From Spirilliplanes yamanashiensis (GTDB lineage: Bacteria > Actinomycetota > Actinomycetes > Mycobacteriales > Micromonosporaceae), in NCBI RefSeq assembly GCF_016863475.1, contig NZ_BOOY01000036.1, positions 1 to 64,000 of the forward strand: 64,000 nucleotides of DNA, read 5' to 3'. The notes below the pieces were generated by a model. It was not told the DNA's origin. It ran no database searches and worked only from the letters and a program-made list of their open reading frames with translations. The position numbers were made by a program, and so were the translations under genes. Position 1 is the stretch's first letter; every line of letters starts with the position of its first letter. Below, in pieces: positions 8,453 to 15,725 of this stretch.

Positions 8453-9396
8453 GCCAACTCCAACGCCGCGGCCACCATCGCGGCGGTCGCGTCCTCGTCC
8501 GTCATCCACAGCGGCACCGCGCGTACCCGCGCGCCCGGCAGTTCCACCCCCGCGTCGGACGAGTCGACCAGCCACCCGTCGAGCAGCCCCCCGGCCGAGC
8601 GCGCCCCGTAGAGGCCCGCCACCCCGGCCGCGCTGCACTCCACGCCGATCGTGGCCAGGCAGCGGTCCGCCATGCCGCGCACGGCCGCGCCCGCGATGAT
8701 CGGCGACACCCCCACGACCGGCGCCGGGCCGTCCGCCAGGGCCTCCTTGATGCCGGGTACGGCCAGCACCGGCGCCACACTCACCACCGGGTTGCTCGGG
8801 GCCACCAGCACCACGTCCGCCGAGCCGAGCGCGTCCAGCACCCCGGCGGCCGGCTTCGCCGCCTCGGCCCCCGCGAACACGAACCGGTGCGTCGGCACGT
8901 CGCCCCGGTACCGCACCCACCACTCCTGGAAGTGGATGGCCCGGCGCTCGCCCTCCACCTCGGCGACCACGTGCGTCTCCAGCCGGTCGTCCGTGGCCGG
9001 CAGCAGCCGCACCCCCGGCTGCCAGCGCGCGCACAGCGCCTCGGTGACCGCCGACAGCGGGTAACCCGCGGTCAGCATCGTGGTGCGCACCAGGTGCGTC
9101 GCCACGTCCTTGTCGCCCAGGCCGAACCAGGACGGCTCCGCCCCGTACGCCGCCAGCTCCTCCTTCACCACCCACGACTCGCCGACGCGGCCCCAGCCCC
9201 GCTCCGGGTCGTGCGCGCCGCCGAGCGTGTACATCACGCTGTCGAGGTCGGGGCAGATGCGCAGGCCGTGCATCTGCACGTCGTCGCCCACGTTGACGAC
9301 GGCCGTCACCTCGGCGCCGATGCGCCGCGCATGGGCGCGTACGCCGAGGAGGAAGCGCGCACCGCCGATGCCGCCGGCCAGGACCACGATCTGCAT
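8449..9396 (-). CDS. fbiA: 2-phospho-L-lactate / phosphoenolpyruvyl transferase of F420 synthesis
   Basis: 315 residues, normal for CofD/FbiA. It transfers a phosphoenolpyruvyl (or 2-phospho-lactyl) moiety from its GDP- or GTP-activated donor to Fo, forming (dehydro-)F420-0. The N-terminus MQIVVLAGGIGGARFLLGV is the Rossmann glycine-rich loop. VVNVGDDVQMHGLRICPDLDSVMYTLGG and FGLGDKDVATHLVRT are family signatures, as is the loop VLVAPSNPVVSVAPVL. It is first in a coupled fbiA-fbiB unit; fbiC lies about 1.5 kb away on the other strand, giving a near-complete F420 locus. The start ATG at 9396 is 147 bp from the divergent membrane gene. Confidence 0.94.
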   Translation of the reverse strand: MQIVVLAGGIGGARFLLGVRAHARRIGAEVTAVVNVGDDVQMHGLRICPDLDSVMYTLGGAHDPERGWGRVGESWVVKEELAAYGAEPSWFGLGDKDVATHLVRTTMLTAGYPLSAVTEALCARWQPGVRLLPATDDRLETHVVAEVEGERRAIHFQEWWVRYRGDVPTHRFVFAGAEAAKPAAGVLDALGSADVVLVAPSNPVVSVAPVLAVPGIKEALADGPAPVVGVSPIIAGAAVRGMADRCLATIGVECSAAGVAGLYGARSAGGLLDGWLVDSSDAGVELPGARVRAVPLWMTDEDATAAMVAAALELA

Positions 9397-9432
9397 CGGG
9401 CCATCCTCGCGCACCCGGCGACCCACCGACCA

Positions 9433-9466
9433 CCGCCCTGTGGACAACGGGTTGTCCACAGGGCGG
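9433..9466. promoter_or_regulatory. 34-bp palindrome containing two DnaA boxes
   Basis: Two perfect 16-nt arms are separated by GG. Each arm contains a DnaA box in opposite orientation: TGTGGACAA at 9439-9447 and TTGTCCACA at 9452-9460. TTGTCCACA is the actinobacterial consensus. It lies between the divergent fbiA and 9544 genes, so it could be a DnaA-responsive operator, a DnaA titration site or a hairpin-forming terminator. Confidence 0.6.
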
Positions 9467-9501
9467 AGTGTCCCGGGCACCCTGCGGTGGTCCCGGCGGT
9501 C

Positions 9502-9507
9502 TAGCAT
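9502..9507 (+). promoter_or_regulatory. Possible -10 element for the 9544 gene
   Basis: TAGCAT fits TANNNT and ends 36 nt before the GTG start. No convincing -35 was seen. Confidence 0.3.
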
Positions 9508-9543
9508 GAGCCGATCTTCGAACCCGACGTCAGGGGGCCCACC

Positions 9544-10554
9544 GTGTCCAGCGAACCGCAGGCGACGCCGCAGGGCGAGCGCGCGCCGCGCCAGTTCACG
9601 GAGCCGCTGCGCGAACTCGTCGCGCTGGTCCTCGTCGGTGCCACGGCCGTGTTCCTGCTGGTCGCGCTCATCCGTCTCGTGCCCTACGAGGTCGACAGCT
9701 TCACCGAGCGCGCCCAGGCCGGCTTCTACAACTTCGTCAACGTCGCCACGATCGCGTTCCCGATCCTTGCGGTCCTGCTGGTCACCCACATCGGCACCCC
9801 GACCGGCCGGGCGAAGCTCGTCACCATGGTCGCCCTGGCGGAGTACGCGGCCGCCGCCCTCTTCGGCATCCTGTTCGGCTTCTTCGTCGGGCTCATCCGC
9901 GCCGCCGAGCTGAGCTTCCGCTTCGCGTTCGAGGAGTTCCTCACCAAGGTCGCGTGGCTCGCCGTCCTCGGCGTCGTCGCCTACGTCGTCTACCAGCTGT
10001 GGCGCGGCCTCTACCAGCCCGCCAAGCCCAAGCCGGTGTACGAGCCCTACGGCGGCACCCAGTACGGCCAGGCCCAGCAGCCCCCGCCCGGCTGGGGCGG
10101 CCAGCCCGCGCCGCAGGGCCAGCAGTGGGGCCAGCCGGCCCCGGGCGCACCCGCCGCTCCGGGCGCACCCGCCGCTCCCGGGCAGTGGGGTCAGCAGCCG
10201 CCGCCCGGCCAGCCCACCCCGCCGCCCGGCTGGGGCGAGCCGACGCAGGTCGCCCAGCCGGGCCAGTGGGGCCAGCCGCCGCAGTCCGCGCCGCCGCAGA
10301 GTGCCCCGCCGTACTCGGGCAGCTCGCAGTTCGCGCCGCCGCAGTCGGGCGCACCGTACTCGTCCCCGCCGCAGTCGGCCCCGCCCGCGCCGAACGGGCC
10401 GTACCCGCCGCAGGGCCCCTATCAGCCGCCGCAGGCGCAGTACGGCTACGGCCAGCCCCCGGCCGGCCCGTCCTTCAACGAGCCGACGGACATGTACGGC
10501 CGCCACACCTACAACCCGGACGACCTCCACGGCGAGGACCCGAACCGCCGCTAA
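9544..10554 (+). CDS. Four-TM membrane protein with Pro/Gln/Gly-rich tail
   Basis: 336 residues, no recognised family. Residues ~23-46, 63-86, 98-124 and 135-157 are hydrophobic, giving four membrane segments. The remaining ~175 residues are low complexity: repeats of PAPG/APAA, WGQP and PPQSAPP. Such tails are frequent in actinobacterial septal or envelope proteins. The tail holds one GEPTQVAQP site, the same PTQV motif found four times in the protein at the left edge of the window; both may be kinase substrates (inference). The start is GTG. The gene is divergent from fbiA across a DnaA-box palindrome. The function is unknown. Confidence 0.75.
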   Translation: MSSEPQATPQGERAPRQFTEPLRELVALVLVGATAVFLLVALIRLVPYEVDSFTERAQAGFYNFVNVATIAFPILAVLLVTHIGTPTGRAKLVTMVALAEYAAAALFGILFGFFVGLIRAAELSFRFAFEEFLTKVAWLAVLGVVAYVVYQLWRGLYQPAKPKPVYEPYGGTQYGQAQQPPPGWGGQPAPQGQQWGQPAPGAPAAPGAPAAPGQWGQQPPPGQPTPPPGWGEPTQVAQPGQWGQPPQSAPPQSAPPYSGSSQFAPPQSGAPYSSPPQSAPPAPNGPYPPQGPYQPPQAQYGYGQPPAGPSFNEPTDMYGRHTYNPDDLHGEDPNRR

Positions 10555-10615
10555 CCGAGCCGCACGGTCCGGAGCGGGCCGGGAGCAGGGCGGCCAGGTG
10601 CTGACGGGCCGGGCT

Positions 10616-10745
10616 CATGGCGGGCCAAGCTCGTGGCGGTCCAGGCCGCGCGGTGGGCCAGGCCGCGCGGTGGGCCAGGCCGCGTGGTCGGTCAGGCCGC
10701 GTGGTCGGTCAGGCCGCATGGCGAGCCAAGTGCGCGGTGGGTCGA
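10616..10745. repeat. 17-bp tandem repeat array
   Basis: Seven to eight head-to-tail units of about 17 bp. Units at 10649-10665 and 10666-10682 are identical (CGCGGTGGGCCAGGCCG), and units at 10683-10699 and 10700-10716 are identical (CGTGGTCGGTCAGGCCG). The unit at 10632-10648 is a close variant; 10616-10631, 10717-10732 and the one from 10733 are degenerate 16-bp edges. No spacers separate the units, so this is a minisatellite, not a CRISPR array. Confidence 0.85.
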
Positions 10746-10946
10746 GCGCAAGGGCGGGCCGCGACCGGCCCCGCCGCGAACACCCGCTCGCGCCGCTCGT
10801 CCCGCGTGCCTTCGAGGCCGCCGGCGCCGTCCCCTCCCGTCCGACTCCTTCCCGTCGGGCGGGGACGCCCGGAACATCCCGTGGTTCGTGACGTATCGCG
10901 CACCTCGGGCGAGGGGCGGGCGAGCGCACTTGTCACATGAGCGACC

Positions 10947-10952
10947 TAGAGT
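10947..10952 (+). promoter_or_regulatory. -10 element supporting the GTG start of fbiC
   Basis: TAGAGT (TANNNT) ends 6 nt before GTG 10959, as in a leaderless transcript. It supports the long form of FbiC, because no good ribosome binding site precedes the GTG. Confidence 0.45.
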
Positions 10953-10958
10953 GCACGA

Positions 10959-13907
10959 GTGGCAGACGCGACGGAGCCAACCCCCACCAGGCCAGGCATG
11001 ACGACCCCCGCGACGCCGACCGCCCACGGCCCTGCCCGGCCCACGGCCGGCCATGGAGTGGATCCGGCCGCAGCCGCCGTCGGCGACGTCGCGGAAACCG
11101 CGACGGGCCGGGAGAGCGCAACGGGCTCGCGGAGCGCGGTGGACCCGGCGATCGCGACAGGCCCGGAGATCGCGATCCGCCCGGAAAGCGCAACAGACCC
11201 GGAAAGCGCAACAGACCCGGAAAGCGCGACGGGCCGGGAAAGCGCGACGGGCCGGGAAAGCGCGACGGGCCGGGAAAGCGCGACGGGTTTGGAAGCCGGC
11301 CCCGCCGCCCCGGGGAGCGCCGCCCCCATCGGCATGCCCCACACGCCCCCCGCCCCGCCCACCGAAGCCGCCATGCGCCGCGCCCTGAAGCGGGCCACTG
11401 ACGGCAAGTCCCTGGACCCGGCCGAGGCGGCGACCCTGCTGGCGGCCCGCGGCCAGGACCTCGACACCCTGCTGGAGGTGGCCGGCCGGGTGCGGGACCG
11501 GGGTCTGGAGCAGGCGGGCCGGCCGGGGGTCGTCACGTACTCGAAGAAGGTTTTCATCCCCCTGACCCGGTTGTGCCGGGACCGGTGTCACTACTGCACG
11601 TTCGCGACGGTGCCGCACCGGCTGCCCGCCGCGTTCCTGGAGCGCGACGAGGTGCTCGCCATCGCCCGGGAGGGCGCCGCCCAGGGGTGCAAGGAGGCGC
11701 TGTTCACGCTGGGCGACCGGCCGGAGGAGCGGTGGCCGGCGGCGCGGCGGTGGCTGGACGAGCGGGGGTTCGACTCGACGCTGGACTACGTGCGGGCGTG
11801 TGCGGTGGCCGTGCTGGAGGAGACGGGGCTGCTGCCGCACCTGAACCCGGGTGTGCTGAGCTGGGCGGAGCTGCAGCGGCTCAAGCCGGTGGCGCCCAGC
11901 ATGGGGATGATGCTGGAGACGACGGCGACGCGGTTGTGGAGCGAGCCGGGTGGGCCGCATTTCGGGTCGCCCGACAAGGAGCCCGCGGTGCGGTTGCGGG
12001 TGCTGGACGACGCGGGGCGGGTGGCCGTGCCGTTCACCACCGGGATTCTGATCGGGATCGGGGAGGACCTGGCGGAGCGCGCCGACTCCATTTTCGCGAT
12101 CCGGCGCAGCGCCCGTGAGTACGGGCACATCCAGGAGGTCATCGTCCAGAACTTCCGGGCGAAGCCGGACACGGCGATGCGCGGGATGCCGGACGCGGAG
12201 CTGCACGAGCTGGCGGCGACGGTGGCGGTGGCGCGGATCGTGCTGGGGCCGCGGATGCGGGTGCAGGCGCCGCCGAACCTGATCGACGACGAGTTCGGGT
12301 TGCTGTTGCGGGCCGGGATCGACGACTGGGGCGGGGTGTCGCCGGTGACGCCCGACCACGTGAACCCGGAGCGGCCGTGGCCGCAGATCGAGGAGCTGGC
12401 GCGGCGGTCGAAGGTGGCGGGGTTCGAGCTGCGGGAGCGGCTGACGATCTACCCCGAGTACGTGCGGCGGGGGGACCCGTGGCTGGATCCGCGGTTGCGG
12501 GCGCACGTGGACGCGCTGCGGGACGACGCCGGGCTGGCGGACGAGAACGCCGCCGTGCGGGGGCGGCCGTGGCAGGAGCCGGAGGAGGTGTTCAGCTCGG
12601 GGCGGGTCGACCTGCACGCCGCGATCGACACCGAGGGGCGCACGGGGGACCGGCGCGGGGACTTCGACGAGGTGTACGGCGACTGGAGCGAGGTCGCCAG
12701 GCAGGTCAGGAAGGACCCCGGCCGGGAGCGCGGCACGGAGGACGAGCGCGGCAGGGAGCGCGGCGCACAGGGCCGGGGCGGCCCCGAGCGGCTGGGGGAC
12801 GACCTGCGGGCCGGGTTGCGGCTGGCCGAGGGGGACCCGGCGAGTCTGCTGGAGCCGCGCCACGAGGACGCCGCGATGGCGCTGTTCCACGCCGACGGCG
12901 CGGCGCTGGACGAACTGTGCCGGATCGCGGACGGGTTGCGGCGCGACGCGGTCGGCGACGACATCACGTACGTGGTGAACCGGAACATCAACTTCTCGAA
13001 CGTCTGCTACGTGGGGTGCCGGTTCTGCGCGTTCGCGCAGCGCGAGCGGGACGCCGACGCGTACCGGCTGAGCGTGGACCAGGTCGCGGACCGGGCCGAG
13101 CAGGCGTGGCGCGACGGGGCGTCCGAGGTGTGCATGCAGGGCGGCATCGACCCGAAGCTGCCGGTGACCGTGTACGCGGACCTGGTGCGGGCGATCAAGG
13201 CGCGGGTGCCGGGGATGCACGTGCACGCGTACTCGCCGATGGAGATCGTCACGGCGGCCGCGAAGGCGGGCGTGAGCGTGCGGGAGTGGCTGACGGAGCT
13301 GCGGGCGGCCGGGCTGGACACGATCCCGGGGACGGCGGCGGAGATCCTCGACGACGAGGTGCGCTGGGTGCTGACGAAGGGCAAGTTGCCGGCGTCGGCG
13401 TGGGTGGACGTGGTGAGCACGGCGCACGAGGTGGGCCTGCGGTCGAGCTCGACGATGATGTACGGCCACGTGGACCATCCGCGGCAGTGGCTGGGGCACT
13501 TCCGGGTGCTGGCGGGGGTGCAGGACCGCACGAGCGGGTTCACGGAGTTCGTGGCGTTGCCGTTCGTGCACACCAACGCGCCGATCTACCTGGCGGGCAT
13601 CGCGAAGGCGGGCCCGTCGTGGCGGGAGAACCGGGTGGTGCACGCCATGGCGCGGGTGCTGCTGCACGGCCGGATCGCCAACATCCAGTGTTCGTGGGTG
13701 AAGCTGGGCGACGAGGGCGCGACGGCGGTGCTGAACGGCGGCTGCAACGACCTGGGCGGCACGCTGATGGAGGAGACCATCTCGCGGATGGCCGGTTCGG
13801 AGCACGGTTCGGCGCGCACGGTGGCGCAGTTGCGGGAGCTGGCGGCCGCGGCGGGGCGGCCGGCGCGGGAACGCAGCACCGTGTACGGACAGCCGGTCCG
13901 ACGGTAG
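10959..13907 (+). CDS. fbiC: Bifunctional Fo synthase (CofG-CofH fusion) with repeat-bearing N-terminal extension
   Basis: 982 residues, about 125 more than the usual ~855. Two radical-SAM domains make 7,8-didemethyl-8-hydroxy-5-deazariboflavin (Fo) from tyrosine and 5-amino-6-ribitylamino-uracil. The CofG half has cluster cysteines C206, C210 and C213 (CRDRCHYC). The CofH half has C683, C687 and C690 (CYVGCRFC). The linker between halves (~residues 585-610) is Arg/Glu/Gly-rich. Residues 1-125 are low complexity and include six in-frame copies of a (P/R)ESAT(D/G) hexapeptide. The GTG start fits a -10 element 6 nt upstream, and the extension keeps G/C-rich third positions. A start at ATG 11334 would give a normal-sized 857-residue protein and remains possible. 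Confidence 0.93.
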   Translation: MADATEPTPTRPGMTTPATPTAHGPARPTAGHGVDPAAAAVGDVAETATGRESATGSRSAVDPAIATGPEIAIRPESATDPESATDPESATGRESATGRESATGRESATGLEAGPAAPGSAAPIGMPHTPPAPPTEAAMRRALKRATDGKSLDPAEAATLLAARGQDLDTLLEVAGRVRDRGLEQAGRPGVVTYSKKVFIPLTRLCRDRCHYCTFATVPHRLPAAFLERDEVLAIAREGAAQGCKEALFTLGDRPEERWPAARRWLDERGFDSTLDYVRACAVAVLEETGLLPHLNPGVLSWAELQRLKPVAPSMGMMLETTATRLWSEPGGPHFGSPDKEPAVRLRVLDDAGRVAVPFTTGILIGIGEDLAERADSIFAIRRSAREYGHIQEVIVQNFRAKPDTAMRGMPDAELHELAATVAVARIVLGPRMRVQAPPNLIDDEFGLLLRAGIDDWGGVSPVTPDHVNPERPWPQIEELARRSKVAGFELRERLTIYPEYVRRGDPWLDPRLRAHVDALRDDAGLADENAAVRGRPWQEPEEVFSSGRVDLHAAIDTEGRTGDRRGDFDEVYGDWSEVARQVRKDPGRERGTEDERGRERGAQGRGGPERLGDDLRAGLRLAEGDPASLLEPRHEDAAMALFHADGAALDELCRIADGLRRDAVGDDITYVVNRNINFSNVCYVGCRFCAFAQRERDADAYRLSVDQVADRAEQAWRDGASEVCMQGGIDPKLPVTVYADLVRAIKARVPGMHVHAYSPMEIVTAAAKAGVSVREWLTELRAAGLDTIPGTAAEILDDEVRWVLTKGKLPASAWVDVVSTAHEVGLRSSSTMMYGHVDHPRQWLGHFRVLAGVQDRTSGFTEFVALPFVHTNAPIYLAGIAKAGPSWRENRVVHAMARVLLHGRIANIQCSWVKLGDEGATAVLNGGCNDLGGTLMEETISRMAGSEHGSARTVAQLRELAAAAGRPARERSTVYGQPVRR
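11181..11288 (+). repeat. In-frame 18-bp minisatellite in fbiC
   Basis: Six tandem 18-bp units encode [30 protein letters not shown] and RESATG. The last four differ by no more than one or two bases. Degenerate related units precede it from about 11104. The repeat length is a multiple of three, so copy-number change would not shift the frame. Confidence 0.9.
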
Positions 13908-13968
13908 ACCGGCGCCAGGGCGTTACTTGGAGCCGCTCTCGATCGGTATCGCATCAAGCGGGACACGC

Positions 13969-13996
13969 GTAACGGGGACGGTCCGGGCCCCGTTAC
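13969..13996 (+). terminator. Stem-loop downstream of fbiC
   Basis: GTAACGGGG (13969-13977) pairs perfectly with CCCCGTTAC (13988-13996) around a 10-nt loop. It lies 62 bp after the fbiC stop. No T tract follows. A further CGTTAC lies at 13921-13926, so an operator role is an alternative. Confidence 0.45.
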
Positions 13997-14046
13997 ATGT
14001 CTCGCGGGACGGCCCTATTTAGCAGGTTCGGCTTGACGACGCACGC

Positions 14047-14062
14047 ATTACACGCGTGTAAT
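14047..14062. promoter_or_regulatory. 16-bp perfect palindrome upstream of whiB
   Basis: ATTACACGCGTGTAAT is a perfect inverted repeat centred about 126 bp before the whiB start, in a locally AT-richer segment. It has the form of a dimeric-regulator operator. In streptomycetes whiB is controlled by developmental regulators, but the protein that binds here cannot be told from sequence. Confidence 0.5.
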
Positions 14063-14180
14063 TTCAGAGGGGTTGTTCGAACGGGCCACCATATAAGCCG
14101 CGGTTCGGACAAATAGCACGCCTTCGTGCGTGGGGGGTCAGCGCCGGCACTGCCGCCGGCGCGGAAAAGGAGGCACGCCG

Positions 14181-14444
14181 ATGATGGAGGCCCAGGTTGT
14201 TGAGGGTGCGGACCTGATCGGTGACGCGCCGGAATGGCAGGAACAGGCACTGTGCTCGCAGACCGATCCGGAAGCCTTCTTCCCGGAGAAGGGCGGATCG
14301 ACCCGCGAGGCGAAGCGGATCTGCGGCCGGTGCGAGGTGAAGGTCGACTGCCTGGAGTACGCGCTCGGCCACGACGAGCGGTTCGGCATCTGGGGCGGGC
14401 TCTCCGAGCGGGAGCGCCGCAAGCTCAAGCGCCGCGTCGCCTGA
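14181..14444 (+). CDS. whiB: WhiB-family iron-sulfur regulator (WhiB/WhiB2 type)
   Basis: 87 residues. Four cysteines, C25, C48, C51 and C57 (C-x22-C-x2-C-x5-C), ligate a [4Fe-4S] cluster. The GIWGGLSERERR turn (69-80) and the basic end KLKRRVA follow. The segment from DPEAFFPEKGGSTREAK matches the WhiB/WhmD subgroup required for sporulation septation in streptomycetes and division in mycobacteria, better than WblE/WhiB1. These proteins act with sigma-A and, in streptomycetes, with WhiA. ATG 14181 follows AAAAGGAGGC, a near-perfect ribosome binding site. The gene sits between fbiC and a zincin-like gene, as whiB2 sits near fbiA in mycobacteria. Confidence 0.94.
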   Translation: MMEAQVVEGADLIGDAPEWQEQALCSQTDPEAFFPEKGGSTREAKRICGRCEVKVDCLEYALGHDERFGIWGGLSERERRKLKRRVA

Positions 14445-14473
14445 GGTAATCGCACCATCGAAGACTGACGTCA

Positions 14474-14513
14474 CTGTCCTGGGCGCGGAGCCGGGGGGCC
14501 CGCCTCAGGACAG
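14474..14513. terminator. Bidirectional stem-loop between whiB and the zincin-like gene
   Basis: CTGTCCTG-GGCG (14474-14485) pairs with CGCC-T-CAGGACAG (14501-14513), 12 pairs with one bulged base. The right arm overlaps a 13-bp duplication that also covers the stop codon of the minus-strand gene. Confidence 0.5.
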
Positions 14514-14517
14514 TTCG

Positions 14518-15003
14518 TCAGGACAGCTCGTCCGGATCCACGCCGAGCAGGTTGGCCACCTGCTCGATGATCACGTCGTGCACCAGGTCCGCGAGGTCCT
14601 CGCGGTCCATCGCGCGGAACTCCAGCGGGCGCCGGTACAGCACGATGCGCGGTGGCAGCTCCTGGCGGCCCGGACGGCCGGGCAGCAGCCGGGCCAGCGG
14701 GACCTCGCCGTCCTCCAGCACGTCGGAGTCGTAGACGTTCAGCTCCGGCGGCACGTCCTCGACCGCGAACTCGACGCCGGCCAGCTCCTTGGCGTACCGG
14801 CGCTCCAGCGTCTCCACCGTGTCGAGCACCAGGTCGTCGAAGATCTCGGCCTTGGTCCGCGACAGCGGCACCGTCGCCGGGACGAGCCGGCCGCGCAGGC
14901 CGCGCCCGTGCCGGTCGCGCCGGGCCGGGCGGCCCGGGCCCGCGGCCCGCGTCGCCTCCGTGCCCGGCCGGGGGTCCGGCCGGCGGCGCTCCGGGCTGGT
15001 CAC
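14518..15003 (-). CDS. Zincin-like metallopeptidase family protein with degenerate active site
   Basis: 161 residues. It resembles the actinobacterial 'metallopeptidase family' protein next to whiB2 in mycobacteria. Recognisable blocks are GRLVPATVPLSRTKAEIFDD, GVEFAVEDVPPE, PRIVLYRRPLEFRA and LVHDVIIEQVANLLGVDPDEL. The last block occupies the place of the zincin helix, but HExxH is not present: it reads HDVIIEQ, so zinc catalysis is doubtful. GTG 15003 is preferred to the in-frame ATG at 15051: the intervening codons have low G/C at third positions, and a TACGCT -10 (15040-15045) lies inside them. The N-terminal ~45 residues are Arg/Pro-rich. Confidence 0.72.
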   Translation of the reverse strand: MTSPERRRPDPRPGTEATRAAGPGRPARRDRHGRGLRGRLVPATVPLSRTKAEIFDDLVLDTVETLERRYAKELAGVEFAVEDVPPELNVYDSDVLEDGEVPLARLLPGRPGRQELPPRIVLYRRPLEFRAMDREDLADLVHDVIIEQVANLLGVDPDELS

Positions 15004-15194
15004 CGGTGGTTCAGGGGGTACGCGTGGCTCACGTCGGCCAGCGTATGCCATCGCCGGGGCATCGTCGTGCGGCAACCGCGACTCGCGGCCCCACCTGCGG
15101 TTTCGGGCGGGCGACGGGACCATGACCGAATCGTGACCACGCGGCGGTCGGCGTGTCGCGGCGGCAGGGGCGGCGCGCGGGGCGGCGGGAGAGA

Positions 15195-15200
15195 TACCGT
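15195..15200 (+). promoter_or_regulatory. -10 element of the DUF3499 gene
   Basis: TACCGT ends 6 nt before GTG 15207, consistent with a leaderless transcript and with choosing this GTG over earlier in-frame starts. Confidence 0.45.
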
Positions 15201-15206
15201 GCCGCC

Positions 15207-15569
15207 GTGAGGTCACCACGGCGCTGCTCCCGCAACGGCTGCCCCCGGCAGGCGGTCGCCACGCTGACCTATGTCTACAACGAGTCGACGGCGGTCGTGG
15301 GACCCCTCGCCGCGTTCGCCGAGCCGCACACCTACGACCTGTGCGAGCCGCACGCCCGCACCCTCACCGCGCCCCGCGGCTGGGAGCTGGTGCGCCACGA
15401 CGGCGAGTTCGCGCCGCCGCCGCCCACCACCGACGACCTGGTCGCGCTCGCCGAGGCGGTCCGCGAGGCCGCCCGGCCCGCCCCGCCGCCGCGTCCCGAG
15501 GCGCACGACGACCTCGCCGCCCACCAGACCGGCCGCCGCGGCCACCTGCGGGTCATCCCGCCGAACTGA
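15207..15569 (+). CDS. DUF3499 family protein
   Basis: 120 residues. The conserved start RRCSRNGCPRQAVATLTYVYNESTAVVGPLA and the LCEPHA segment give a C-x4-C ... C-x2-H pattern that could bind zinc. The C-terminal half is Pro/Ala/Arg-rich and not conserved. Family members are small actinobacterial proteins of unknown function found beside the phosphomannomutase and zincin-like genes in mycobacteria. GTG 15207 is favoured by the -10 element just upstream and by the family N-terminus. It is divergent from the zincin-like gene. Confidence 0.8.
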   Translation: MRSPRRCSRNGCPRQAVATLTYVYNESTAVVGPLAAFAEPHTYDLCEPHARTLTAPRGWELVRHDGEFAPPPPTTDDLVALAEAVREAARPAPPPRPEAHDDLAAHQTGRRGHLRVIPPN

Positions 15570-15725
15570 CCGGCACGGGTGACACGAACGGCCCGTCGCG
15601 GGCGCTGCGGAGGCGTGCGCCACGCACCCGTCCGGCGGAGTGGTCGAGCCGCTCGATGCATGACATGATTCGGGCGTCCCGGACCGCGTTCCTGACGTAG
15701 CAGGACGACCCCATCAGGAGCCGCG

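Larger units (their letters stand above)
10555..10958. other. 404-bp spacer without a supported gene
   Basis: The spacer holds the 17-bp tandem array (10616-10745), then an unstructured GC-rich stretch, then a lower-GC segment (10880-10950) that should contain the fbiC promoter. Open frames across it are formed by the repeats and show no family similarity. Confidence 0.6.

Noticed and set aside
7424-9433. A single ~670-residue frame running through fbiB and back over fbiA
   Set aside because: Only the part from ATG 8452 has ligase similarity; upstream it is out-of-frame Arg/Gly-rich translation of fbiA. The overlap ATGA shows two genes.
10616-10745. CRISPR array
   Set aside because: Units of 17 bp are contiguous, without unique spacers, and no cas genes are nearby.
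10692-13805. A ~1037-residue minus-strand open frame
   Set aside because: Antisense to fbiC, with shadow composition; fbiC carries both cysteine clusters on the plus strand.
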